Shown here: in pieces, positions 1-6,863 of the stretch
Position numbering within the stretch: position 1 is the first letter of the stretch
Layout: each line of letters starts with the position of its first letter
IMG/VR virus record: IMGVR_UViG_3300034198_030459
Coordinates: 1 to 23,139 of that record
DNA: 23,139 nucleotides
Source: a virus
Reading direction: 5' to 3' (one strand)
The notes under the pieces: model-generated
The model's input: only the letters and a program-made list of their open reading frames with translations
Told to the model about the DNA's origin: nothing
Database searches by the model: none
Translations under genes and position numbers: made by a program

Positions 1-142
1 AATCGACCTCAAGTGTATACGCTGTAAGAATCCTAGCTAGTTACGCGGCTCCGTGTGCAACGCGTAACTTCAAAAAAAAATAAATTTTATTTTTTGGCAA
101 TATGTCATAATGTGAAAAAACAAATAATATTAATGGCAACCA
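1..142. other. GC-richer leader with hairpin upstream of the clamp gene
   Basis: The first 70 bases are visibly richer in G and C than the rest of the window. They contain a perfect 9-bp stem, AGTTACGCG (39-47) with CGCGTAACT (61-69), around a 13-base loop. No T-run follows the stem on either strand, so it does not look like an intrinsic terminator. A frame entering from the left edge ends at 38-40 and reads D-L-K-C-I-R-C-K-N-P-S, which could be the tail of an upstream gene, but 12 codons cannot prove this. Bases 70-142 are A/T-rich and should hold the clamp gene's promoter. I see CATAAT at 106-111 but no convincing -35. Confidence 0.3.
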
Positions 143-1246
143 ATGAAATTTATAATATCGAGAGATAATTTGAACCATGGCTTAAATGCCGTAGTTTCGG
201 TAATACCATCTAAACCGTCTCATCCTATATTGGCTACAATTCTTTTAGAAGCTAAAAATGATGCAGTGGTATTTACGGGATTTGATTTGGTTACAAGTAT
301 TCGAGTAAAAATTGATGCAATAGTAGAAAAAACTGGAACAATTGCATTGCCTATAGCAAGTTTAAAACCATTAATATCGAGAATAGAAGAACAAAATATT
401 ACAATTGAAGTAGTAGACAACATTGCTGTTATTACAACAAATTCTGGAAGTTTTAGAATTTCTGCTAGTGACCCATTTTATTATCCAGAAATAAAATTAC
501 CTGAAATTGATTATGAGATTGAATTAAATACTGAAATTTTTGTAGAAGGTTTAAATAATGTAGGATTTGCTTGTAGCAGAGATGATACAAAACAAATATT
601 AACTGGTATAAGTATTACTTGTAAAAATGGAAAATTAGAATTTGCGGCTACAGATGGTCATAGATTGGCAGTATCTAGTGTAGATATTGAAAATATGGTA
701 GAAAATTTTAAAATAGTGTTACCTTTAAATGGTGCAAGAGAAATCATTAAATTAATTAAAGGTAATGAAAATTTTAAATTAAAAGTTAGCAAAAATAAAC
801 AAATCCAGATTGATATTGGCGATGATAGAATTATTACAAGGTTATTAGCTGGAGATTATCCTAATTATAATCAGTTAATTCCAATAAATTGGGCAATATC
901 ACAAAAATTTGAAAAAAAACAACTAATTAGTAAAATTGAAATTGTTCAGATTATTGCAGATGCTAAAAACCATTTGGTAAAATGGAATATTGATAAAAAC
1001 CATTTAACTTTAGAAGCAGCTAATGAAGGCGACAATGCTTTGGAAACAATTAAATATTTGGAAAAAGATTTTACTCCAATAACAATTGGATTTAATTCTA
1101 AATATTTATTAGATGGTCTAAAAATGATACCTGGTAACAACATTCAAATTAATTTAAATAAACCAAATACACCTGTAGTGTTTAATGGTGATTATCAAAA
1201 ACACGAATACAAATATTTAGTAATGCCAGTTCAAATACTCAAATGA
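143..1246 (+). CDS. dnaN: DNA polymerase III beta subunit (sliding clamp)
   Basis: This 367-residue protein is a bacterial-type sliding clamp, a ring that encircles DNA and tethers the replicative polymerase. Visible family marks are the N-terminal start MKFIISRDNL, the SKPSHPIL stretch near residue 23, FAATDGHRLAV at about 167-177, an LLAGDYPNY motif in the third quarter, and the C-terminal YLVMPVQI. The SKPSHPIL and VMPVQI variants are the forms I associate with cyanobacterial DnaN. Length is close to the usual 370-385 residues for three clamp domains. The stop overlaps the next start as ATGA, so the following gene is probably co-translated. No clamp loader or polymerase lies in this window, so it may recruit host Pol III or a phage polymerase encoded elsewhere. 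Confidence 0.93.
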   Translation: MKFIISRDNLNHGLNAVVSVIPSKPSHPILATILLEAKNDAVVFTGFDLVTSIRVKIDAIVEKTGTIALPIASLKPLISRIEEQNITIEVVDNIAVITTNSGSFRISASDPFYYPEIKLPEIDYEIELNTEIFVEGLNNVGFACSRDDTKQILTGISITCKNGKLEFAATDGHRLAVSSVDIENMVENFKIVLPLNGAREIIKLIKGNENFKLKVSKNKQIQIDIGDDRIITRLLAGDYPNYNQLIPINWAISQKFEKKQLISKIEIVQIIADAKNHLVKWNIDKNHLTLEAANEGDNALETIKYLEKDFTPITIGFNSKYLLDGLKMIPGNNIQINLNKPNTPVVFNGDYQKHEYKYLVMPVQILK

Positions 1247-1908
1247 TACAAAAACCAAAAATTGTACCCAAACCAGCAAATACTCCACAAGATGAACTAT
1301 ATTATCAAGCTCATGGCTATTTGTTTAATGTAGTAAAAATGAAAATTGAAAAAAATTTAAAGGGGTACAATCAAAGAACATTTAGTATTTATTTGGATGA
1401 TTATTCTTATGAATTAGTATTTAGACAAGGTATAGATTATTCAAAATTAAAACACGCTTTAATTAGTCAATTATTAAACAAACCAGAAGAGCCATTATGG
1501 TTACATTGTTATCCTCAATATTCCCATAAAGATAAAAAATTTTATTTTTGTTTAATTTATTTTTCTACAAACAAACCTTCAGAAGCAATAGATAAAATAT
1601 TTTATTTAAAAGGCATTTGGCAACATATACCTGTTTTAAAAAACAATTATTTTACAGTTTACAGAAATAATAAATTAGATACTGAAGTTTTTATAAAAAA
1701 TCTGCATCTTCCTTTAAATTGGTCAAAAAAAGCATGGTCTGTTAATAATAAAAACATTAAAGCAAAATTTAATGTGATTTTGGGAAAATTTGAAAACAAT
1801 CAATTAAACCATCATTTAACATTATCAGAATCTAATAATATTCCAAAACGATTAAAAAATAATAAAATTAAAAAAAAGAAAAAATTATATATAAAATTAA
1901 AAAAATAA
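1243..1908 (+). CDS. Conserved-looking hypothetical protein coupled to dnaN
   Basis: A 221-residue protein of unknown function that starts inside the dnaN stop (ATGA), implying translational coupling. The middle contains F-Y-L-K-G-I-W-Q-H-I-P (about residues 122-132) followed by FTVYRN. I loosely associate this KGxWQxIP pattern with conserved cyanobacterial hypotheticals, without an assigned role. The last 20 or so residues are almost all lysine, leucine and isoleucine, a basic tail that could contact nucleic acid. No signal peptide or membrane segment is evident. The gene ends four bases from the stop of the convergent minus-strand gene. A role in replication is only suggested by its neighbour. 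Confidence 0.7.
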   Translation: MIQKPKIVPKPANTPQDELYYQAHGYLFNVVKMKIEKNLKGYNQRTFSIYLDDYSYELVFRQGIDYSKLKHALISQLLNKPEEPLWLHCYPQYSHKDKKFYFCLIYFSTNKPSEAIDKIFYLKGIWQHIPVLKNNYFTVYRNNKLDTEVFIKNLHLPLNWSKKAWSVNNKNIKAKFNVILGKFENNQLNHHLTLSESNNIPKRLKNNKIKKKKKLYIKLKK

Positions 1909-1911
1909 TAA

Positions 1912-2322
1912 TTAAAAATTATCTGAAATAAAATTTGACAAATAACCAGCGTTAGCTAATTTTTCTTGAAAAGCTGGAACCGCACCTTCTGTAATCCAAC
2001 GTCTAGGAGGTATTATTGTTTCGTTTTCGTTATCTAATATTGCACCTTCATGTACGATAGAAGCATATTCCATTGTATAAGTGTAAGTTGTTTTAAATTG
2101 AGAATCGTTATGCCATTGTAAACTATTAATTAAATATCCTAAATCTACAATGTCTCTAGGAGAAGATACAATTTCTTTATTTTTTCTAATAGTATATCTA
2201 GATTTTAACCATACCCATTTTTTTTCACGCATTTGATTTTTTTGTTCGTTTGCAAATTCTTCAACAATAAATTCAAAAGCTTGATCTATTGAACTTTCAA
2301 GATTTGACCAATTTAAACTCAT
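1912..2322 (-). CDS. HK97 gp10-like tail completion / head-tail joining protein
   Basis: The 136-residue protein shows the pattern of the HK97-gp10 family: VDLGYLINSL (about 59-68) resembles the common D-T-G-x-L-x-x-S-I segment, YASIVHEG (86-93) is the usual Y-A-x-x-V-H-E-G turn, and PPRRWI (105-110) matches the P-x-R-x-F/W segment before the C-terminal helix. Members join the tail tube to the head or help complete tails in siphoviruses. Its position downstream of terminase genes on the same strand agrees. It overlaps the upstream gene by four bases (ATGA). The assignment rests on motif spacing only, and the order of neighbouring structural genes is unusual because no portal or capsid gene is in the window. 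Confidence 0.55.
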   Translation of the reverse strand: MSLNWSNLESSIDQAFEFIVEEFANEQKNQMREKKWVWLKSRYTIRKNKEIVSSPRDIVDLGYLINSLQWHNDSQFKTTYTYTMEYASIVHEGAILDNENETIIPPRRWITEGAVPAFQEKLANAGYLSNFISDNF

Positions 2323-2594
2323 TTTATGTTACCAATTTTTTTTAAAATACTTGTAAGTTGAGCTTTTTCAGTTTTTGATAATAAATTGGCAGCTTGTTGT
2401 AAAATTTCTTTTCCAAAATGTTCTTTAAAAGAATTACGTAAAATATCAATTTGTTCTATTTGATTTAATGAAATATTATCTGTTGGATTAATATAATTTA
2501 TATCATCATCATCAGAACCATAACATTTATCATGTTCAGTTAAATTAAGAACATATGAAAATTCTTTAGCAATATGAATTGTTAATGGATTCAT
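2319..2594 (-). CDS. Small hypothetical acidic protein of the late block
   Basis: A 91-residue protein of unknown function. It has an acidic patch (four aspartates in a row near residue 28) and a predicted helical C-terminal half with regularly spaced leucines and lysines. Its start overlaps the stop of the 27-residue membrane peptide upstream (ATGA), and its stop overlaps the start of the gp10-like gene in the same way, so it sits inside a translationally coupled minus-strand run. Position next to the gp10-like gene makes a head/tail assembly or chaperone role possible, but no motif supports this. Confidence 0.6.
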   Translation of the reverse strand: MNPLTIHIAKEFSYVLNLTEHDKCYGSDDDDINYINPTDNISLNQIEQIDILRNSFKEHFGKEILQQAANLLSKTEKAQLTSILKKIGNIK

Positions 2595-2674
2595 TGTAAA
2601 TTGTCAATATATTTTATTATTATAAAACTAACTAACATAGATATTAACAAAATTATTAAACTAGTTGCAAACAT
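2591..2674 (-). CDS. 27-residue single-pass membrane peptide
   Basis: A short frame begins with ATG two bases after the stop of the 158-residue gene and ends in a TGA that overlaps the ATG of the next gene. It encodes 27 residues, of which positions 2-19 (F-A-T-S-L-I-I-L-L-I-S-M-L-V-S-F-I-I) are almost entirely hydrophobic, followed by a short polar tail (K-Y-I-D-N-L-Q). This is a plausible single membrane span. Exact tiling between two genes with overlap at one end argues that it is translated. No Shine-Dalgarno sequence is seen, so reinitiation from the upstream gene is the likely route. Function unknown; a lysis-associated peptide is one possibility. Confidence 0.5.
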   Translation of the reverse strand: MFATSLIILLISMLVSFIIIKYIDNLQ

Positions 2675-2676
2675 GA

Positions 2677-3153
2677 TTAAAAATTATACATTTTAGGAGG
2701 AGAAGCCGTACCTACAATTAAAGCTTGAGTAACAACATCTCCAATATCTTTTATAGATCTTTCTAAAATTTCTTTATCTGTTTTACTAAGTTGTTCAATG
2801 TTAAGATATTGACAAGATAAAGATTCAATTAAAACAGAATACATTGACTGTTCATCGTAAACAAAATTATCAATTGTATCTAAACTTCTAATTTTAATTT
2901 GTTCAGGAATAGTTTCATAATTTTTTTGTTTAAAAAATTTAGCAACTTGAGAACTACGTAAAATTATTGATATTTTTTCATAGCCATTTAAATTAAATTT
3001 TAAAATATAATCTGTTAACAATTGGCGAAGATTGTTACCTTTTCTAAAACCTTTAAGATCGTAAGAATTATTTTCAAAACATATAGCTGCTACAGCTAAT
3101 ATATTAATGTTATTAGCTGAAGAACCAACTGAAAATACTAAAGCTTTGTTCAT
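2677..3153 (-). CDS. Hypothetical protein, first gene of a minus-strand operon
   Basis: A 158-residue protein I do not recognise. The N-terminal part alternates strands and helices (ALVFSVGSS, ILAVAAICF, KISIILRSS) in a way reminiscent of an alpha/beta or RNase-H-like fold, but I cannot point to catalytic residues. There is no signal peptide. It is the promoter-proximal gene of the run leading to the membrane peptide, the 91-residue protein and the gp10-like protein. A TTGTAT-17-TAAAAT promoter with a palindrome in its spacer lies just upstream. Confidence 0.6.
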   Translation of the reverse strand: MNKALVFSVGSSANNINILAVAAICFENNSYDLKGFRKGNNLRQLLTDYILKFNLNGYEKISIILRSSQVAKFFKQKNYETIPEQIKIRSLDTIDNFVYDEQSMYSVLIESLSCQYLNIEQLSKTDKEILERSIKDIGDVVTQALIVGTASPPKMYNF

Positions 3154-3172
3154 TTAATTAATATATATACTT

Positions 3173-3201
3173 ATTTTAACAAATTTGTTATAATAATACA
3201 A
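3173..3201 (-). promoter_or_regulatory. Sigma70-like promoter with palindromic spacer for the 2677-3153 gene
   Basis: On the minus strand, TTGTAT (3201-3196) and TAAAAT (3178-3173) are separated by exactly 17 bases. The predicted start of transcription is about 13 bases before the ATG. A perfect 14-bp palindrome, TAACAAATTTGTTA (3177-3190), fills most of the spacer, where a repressor would block RNA polymerase. A plus-strand TATAAT at 3189-3194 shares this interval and could serve the divergent gene at 3224, though its -35 is poor. Confidence 0.45.
3177..3190. repeat. 14-bp perfect palindrome, candidate operator
   Basis: TAACAAATTTGTTA is its own reverse complement. It sits between divergent genes and between the -35 and -10 boxes of a minus-strand promoter candidate. 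In AT-rich DNA short palindromes do arise by chance, but length and placement make it a reasonable operator candidate. Confidence 0.4.
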
Positions 3202-3223
3202 AATTAAAAAATCAATTTATCAA

Positions 3224-3652
3224 ATGAAAATTGAAATTGAAATCAAACCAGAATTAGAGCATAGATTTAATCAATTTAAAAATGAAAGAAAAATTGAAGA
3301 TAATTCAGAAGCAATAAATGCAATGCTTAATTGTAGATATCTTTATAATACTAAAGAAGATTATATTAATACAGATTTTGGTAAAGTTTATTATAGAAGA
3401 AATACCAAAAAATGGCATTCTGAAGGAGAAAAAGAAAATTATATAACTTGGAATCACTACGAAATATTTATTTATTTAGATAATAATTTTAAAGCTATTG
3501 CCAATTCTCTTTATCAAGGAGATGTTGACAAATTATACGAATATGTTTCTGAAAAAATTGATTTAAAATTAAATTTAGATCAGCATATATACAATTATCC
3601 AAAACATATTATACATTTTTATTTAGTTGAAGAATCTCCAATTGGATATTAA
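3224..3652 (+). CDS. Hypothetical protein with possible ribbon-helix-helix-like N-terminus
   Basis: A 142-residue protein of unknown function on the plus strand, opposite to its late-gene neighbours. The first 35 residues (beta-like KIEIEIKPEL, then two helices ending SEAINAML) have the rough shape of a ribbon-helix-helix DNA-binding unit, but I cannot confirm it. The centre is rich in tyrosine, tryptophan and lysine, and the C-terminus (IIHFYLVEES) looks like a strand. It starts opposite a divergent minus-strand gene with a palindrome between them and overlaps the end of the convergent membrane-protein gene by 30 bases. It may be a separately expressed accessory gene. Confidence 0.55.
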   Translation: MKIEIEIKPELEHRFNQFKNERKIEDNSEAINAMLNCRYLYNTKEDYINTDFGKVYYRRNTKKWHSEGEKENYITWNHYEIFIYLDNNFKAIANSLYQGDVDKLYEYVSEKIDLKLNLDQHIYNYPKHIIHFYLVEESPIGY

Positions 3653-3844
3653 ATAAATAGCATCTACAATTAAATAAAAAATGCTTAATATTTTCATTTC
3701 AATATAAAGTTGATTTATACTAAATAAAAATAACAAATCAGATATAAATCTAATAAAAATTCCCATATTTTGGTTATTATTAATTAATAAAAAATAACCA
3801 AGAAAATTTAATGATATTGCAATTTTACGCAATATTGAAATCAT
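3623..3844 (-). CDS. Small polytopic membrane protein
   Basis: The 73 residues contain about three hydrophobic stretches (roughly 8-22, 28-45 and 52-68) separated by short polar turns, so an inner-membrane protein is likely. The pattern G-Y-F-L-L-I, then N, G, R and a second hydrophobic block resembles small PnuC-like membrane proteins of other phages, but the match is too weak to name. Its start lies inside the last 20 bases of the methyltransferase gene, implying coupling. The 3' end overlaps a convergent gene by 30 bases, which is odd but seen in tightly packed phages. Confidence 0.45.
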   Translation of the reverse strand: MISILRKIAISLNFLGYFLLINNNQNMGIFIRFISDLLFLFSINQLYIEMKILSIFYLIVDAIYLISNWRFFN

Positions 3845-4631
3845 TGCAAATTAATCTTTTTTCAATAATTTCTATATAATTTTTACTAATTTCGCTACCA
3901 ATATAATTTCGATTCATTTTTTTGGCTACAACTGCTGTAGTTCTTGTACCCATAAAAGGATCGTAAATAATATCATTTTCTTTTGAAAAATTTTTTAAAA
4001 TTATATTAATTAATTTTTCTGGAAATTTAGCACCATGTCCTTTAACGTTTAATTTTTCTCTATTAATATTCCAAACATCATCAAGTGTACCTCGTTTAAA
4101 AGTAGCGGAACGAAATTGACGACTAATTGGATAATCTTTTTCAAATACAAGAATTAATTCAGAACGTCTATTTAATACTTGTTTTCCAATAGCTGGTTGA
4201 GCGTATTGTTTATCCCAAACAATTATATCTTTTAAATTTTCAGAAAAATCTCCAATTATTTTAAAAAATGCTCTTTTACTTCCAGTAACTATTTGAATGT
4301 TATAAAAAATAAGATTACTAATTCTTAATAATTCTGTAATGACGTTACTATGAAATTTATAATATTCATCAATAGGAAAATTATCAGAAAAATCTTCATA
4401 TTTAGTGCTAATTTCTTTAACAATTTGTCTTGAACAATATTTACCTTTTTGTATACGCAAATTCATATTATATGGTGGTGATGTAATTACCACGTTTACA
4501 TAATTATCTGGTATACGTTTCATAGTATCTAAACAAGATTCATGAAAAATTTTATTTAGTAAATCCACGTTATATTTACATTTTTGATTTATATTAAAAA
4601 TAACATTAAAACAATAGCCTCCAATTACCAC
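3825..4631 (-). CDS. Site-specific DNA methyltransferase (N6/N4 type, SPPY motif)
   Basis: This is a beta-order amino-methyltransferase: catalytic motif IV TSPPY at about 50-54 comes first, and the AdoMet-binding motif I DPFMG near residue 224 (YDPFMGTRTTAV) comes last. IGSEISKNYI follows motif I as in pfam N6_N4_Mtase enzymes. The SPPY form fits N4-cytosine or N6-adenine methylation. No restriction endonuclease lies beside it, so it is an orphan enzyme, probably protecting phage DNA or affecting regulation. The frame opens with GTG at 4631. A second GTG at 4568, just before L-L-N-K-I-F-H-E-S, would remove an unlikely cysteine-containing leader and is an equally good start (247 residues). A symmetric divergent promoter lies upstream. 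Confidence 0.85.
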   Translation of the reverse strand: MVIGGYCFNVIFNINQKCKYNVDLLNKIFHESCLDTMKRIPDNYVNVVITSPPYNMNLRIQKGKYCSRQIVKEISTKYEDFSDNFPIDEYYKFHSNVITELLRISNLIFYNIQIVTGSKRAFFKIIGDFSENLKDIIVWDKQYAQPAIGKQVLNRRSELILVFEKDYPISRQFRSATFKRGTLDDVWNINREKLNVKGHGAKFPEKLINIILKNFSKENDIIYDPFMGTRTTAVVAKKMNRNYIGSEISKNYIEIIEKRLICNDFNIA

Positions 4632-4668
4632 ATTAGAAGCCTAAAACGTTACTAAACCATTGTTGGAT

Positions 4669-4684
4669 TGTTATAATTATAACA
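4669..4684. promoter_or_regulatory. Perfectly symmetric bidirectional extended -10 element
   Basis: TGTTATAATTATAACA is a perfect 16-bp palindrome. On each strand it reads TGTTATAAT, an extended -10 (TGnTATAAT). It lies between the minus-strand methyltransferase and the plus-strand repeat protein, so one element could drive both. The predicted leader is about 38 bases to the methyltransferase GTG. The -35 matches are weak on both sides (TTACTA on plus), as is usual for extended -10 promoters. It could also be a repressor site. Confidence 0.45.
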
Positions 4685-4710
4685 TTTTTAAATAATAGAA
4701 TTATTATTGA

Positions 4711-4719
4711 TGATATAAT
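4711..4719 (+). promoter_or_regulatory. Extended -10 promoter candidate for the LRV repeat gene
   Basis: TGATATAAT matches TGnTATAAT and ends 32 bases before the ATG at 4752. No good -35 is seen at the right distance. It may act with, or instead of, the symmetric element at 4669-4684. Confidence 0.35.
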
Positions 4720-4751
4720 TAAATTTTTAATGTTTATGAAAAAGCTTTATT

Positions 4752-5414
4752 ATGAATAAAGTGATTAATTTTAATACATCAACAAAAATGTTAGAACAAT
4801 TATTTACCGATAAAGATATTTCAATTCGTGGAGAAGTAGCATCTAATTCCAATACATCAGTAAACCTATTAGAATTGTTATCTACTGATAAAAATGAGTG
4901 GGTTCGTAGTAATGTGGCATCTAATTCCAATACTCCTACAAATTTATTAGAAAAATTATCTACTGATGAACATAGTTGGGTTCGTGATAACGTAGCATCT
5001 AATTTCAATGCACCAGTAAGTTTGTTAGAAAAATTATCTACTGATAGAAGTAAAAATGTTAGACGTAATGTAGCATCTAATCCCAATACGCTAGTAAACT
5101 TGTTAGAACAATTATCTAATGATGAAAATGATTGGGTTCGCTGTAATGTGGCACGTAATCCCAATACACTAGCAATTATATTAGAAAAATTATCTACCGA
5201 TGACAATGATTCAGTTCGTAGTAATGTAGCATCTAATTCTATTACGCCAATAAATTTGTTAGAAAAATTAGCGAATGATAAATATATTTTGGTTCGTGCA
5301 GAAGTAGCACGTAATCCCAATACACCAGCAATTACATTAAAAAAATTATCTAATGATTCAGAAGAATACGTCCGTCTATGTGCAACAAACAATCTGTGTC
5401 AACAAAACAAATAG
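4752..5414 (+). CDS. Leucine-rich-variant (LRV) repeat protein
   Basis: The 220-residue protein consists almost entirely of eight tandem 26-residue repeats from residue 9 to 216. The consensus is T-P-x-N-L-L-E-K-L-S-T-D-x-x-x-x-V-R-x-N-V-A-S-N-P-N. This pattern (LLxxLSxD..., VRxxVAxNPN) is typical of the LRV family, an all-helical solenoid used for protein-protein contact and common in cyanobacteria. No catalytic domain is fused to it. The gene lies on the plus strand within a minus-strand late block, has its own promoter candidates, and ends three bases from the terL stop, so it looks like an independently expressed accessory gene. A 221-residue open frame on the opposite strand is the mirror of the repeats and is not a gene. 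The partner is unknown. Confidence 0.8.
   Translation: MNKVINFNTSTKMLEQLFTDKDISIRGEVASNSNTSVNLLELLSTDKNEWVRSNVASNSNTPTNLLEKLSTDEHSWVRDNVASNFNAPVSLLEKLSTDRSKNVRRNVASNPNTLVNLLEQLSNDENDWVRCNVARNPNTLAIILEKLSTDDNDSVRSNVASNSITPINLLEKLANDKYILVRAEVARNPNTPAITLKKLSNDSEEYVRLCATNNLCQQNK
4776..5399 (+). repeat. Eight degenerate 78-bp tandem repeats inside the LRV gene
   Basis: Each 78-base unit encodes one 26-residue LRV repeat. Recurrent words such as GTAGCATCTAAT, CCCAATAC and GAAAAATTATCTAC recur at that period. Divergence is greater at variable codons than at the conserved leucine, valine-arginine and asparagine positions, so the repeats are old or selected rather than freshly duplicated. Confidence 0.75.
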
Positions 5415-5417
5415 AAA

Positions 5418-6863
5418 TTAGCTGAAGCTAGAACTAGCAACAGTCAAACCAAATGATATTGCCATAATTACGTCATCATTTTGACCAGTAAGAGCTTCTA
5501 GTTTACCTTCGTTGTTTCTAAAAGATTGAAATTCGTTAGTAACAATTGAATCATTTGGTAAAATTAACATATTGCGTTCTAGAGTTAATAGTAATCTATT
5601 AATCATTACAGGTTTGCTAGAACCTGTAGTTTTTATAGCATCAATATTAGTTCCAGAATTTTCACCGCATAATTTTTCATAATAAAGTTGACCACCGCTA
5701 TTAACTTCTATACCAACAGCTACAGGATTATATTTTTGAATTAATTTGGAAAAATTATATAAATTAACTTCATTTGCTTTTTTTCTGGCCCTATACATAT
5801 CAACTAAATAAAATTTTTCACCAGAGGATTTTAAAACAATTGCTACAGTATAATCTGTACCTTGTAAAGAAGTATCTATACCAATATAATAAGAAGCATT
5901 GTAATCAATTTCTCGTTCCCAAGCACCAAAATTAGCACGTTTAATTAATTCATCATCAAATACGGTAGTGGCAGCATTTACAAATGATAAATTATATTCT
6001 TGATCTACAATTTCTTTTGTTAAACCAAATTGGTCTTGTAAATTTTCTAAATATGTTTCTTTTTGCAATTTAAATTTTGGATGGTCTAACCAATGTGTAA
6101 TAAACACTGACCAACCCTTTTCATTAGTCCAATATTGAGTAGGAGATATTTTTTCGTTTTTAATTTGTTCACAAATATCTAAAATATTTTTATTACCATT
6201 ATTGGACGATATACGATCCCAATACCAGCCAGATTGACCATTAGGTGTAGATAAAATTATAATTCTAGCTTTATCTCCCATAACAGTTGTACAAGGTATA
6301 GCAGATTTATAAATCTCTTCAATATCTGTTACAAAAGAACTTTCATCAAATAACAAATCGCTAACAGATTCTAAACCTCTAGCACCATTTGGCGTAGAAT
6401 TTCTAAAAAGGATACGACCACCATTAACAAATTCTAAATCTGTTAAAGAATCAGTCATAACAGAACAATATTTATAAAGATATTCAATAGTTCTTCTTAA
6501 ACGTTTAGCAATGTTAGAAGTATCGGATTGACTTTTAGAAAAAATTACAGCTAAATAGCCAGGATTTTTAATTGCCTTATACAAAAAATAATTAGTAACA
6601 GTTTCGGTTAATCCAAGCTGTCTAGTTTTAGTAATAATGGTTGTAGTATGAGTTTGAATTTGTTCTATAAGTTTTTCTTGATAAGCATAAGGGTCAAATT
6701 TTATTAAACCATCACCACTTCTAATTGTACAAATGCGAGCAAAATCAGCCCAATTATCTGGAACAGATAAAAGTTTTCCATTGTTGTTGTTTGTTGGTCT
6801 AAAATTCTGTTTATAATTTTTGTTAAGCGAATAGGAATGTAATTTGGATCTGTTGCTACTCAT
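5418..6863 (-). CDS. terL: Terminase large subunit (TerL)
   Basis: The 481-residue packaging motor has both expected domains. The ATPase half carries the variant Walker A RQLGLTE (81-87), where leucine stands in the usual lysine position of RQxGKT, a Walker B with catalytic glutamate at LLFDES (D173, E174), and the coupling motif LSTPNG (204-209). The nuclease half shows the RNase-H-fold acidic residues in YIGIDTS (D330), GIEVNSGG (E386) and QNDDVIMA (D463/D464). Length is normal. The ATG overlaps the small-subunit stop by eight bases, so the two are coupled. It docks on the portal, cuts concatemeric DNA and drives it into the head. Confidence 0.93.
   Translation of the reverse strand: MSSNRSKLHSYSLNKNYKQNFRPTNNNNGKLLSVPDNWADFARICTIRSGDGLIKFDPYAYQEKLIEQIQTHTTTIITKTRQLGLTETVTNYFLYKAIKNPGYLAVIFSKSQSDTSNIAKRLRRTIEYLYKYCSVMTDSLTDLEFVNGGRILFRNSTPNGARGLESVSDLLFDESSFVTDIEEIYKSAIPCTTVMGDKARIIILSTPNGQSGWYWDRISSNNGNKNILDICEQIKNEKISPTQYWTNEKGWSVFITHWLDHPKFKLQKETYLENLQDQFGLTKEIVDQEYNLSFVNAATTVFDDELIKRANFGAWEREIDYNASYYIGIDTSLQGTDYTVAIVLKSSGEKFYLVDMYRARKKANEVNLYNFSKLIQKYNPVAVGIEVNSGGQLYYEKLCGENSGTNIDAIKTTGSSKPVMINRLLLTLERNMLILPNDSIVTNEFQSFRNNEGKLEALTGQNDDVIMAISFGLTVASSSFS

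Noticed and set aside
1-70. tRNA-like or 3' tRNA fragment at the left edge
   Set aside because: The stem-loop has a 13-base loop and there is no T-arm GTTCGAATC-type sequence or CCA end.
220-423. 67-codon minus-strand frame inside dnaN
   Set aside because: Fully inside a confidently assigned gene on the other strand, with no family resemblance.
946-1143. 65-codon minus-strand frame inside dnaN
   Set aside because: Shadow of the clamp gene's third domain, without ribosome site or recognisable sequence.
4727-5392. 221-codon open frame on the minus strand opposite the LRV gene
   Set aside because: It is the mirror of the 78-base repeats. The plus-strand reading gives a recognised repeat family and has promoter elements; the minus reading gives a repetitive sequence of no known type and overlaps it almost completely.
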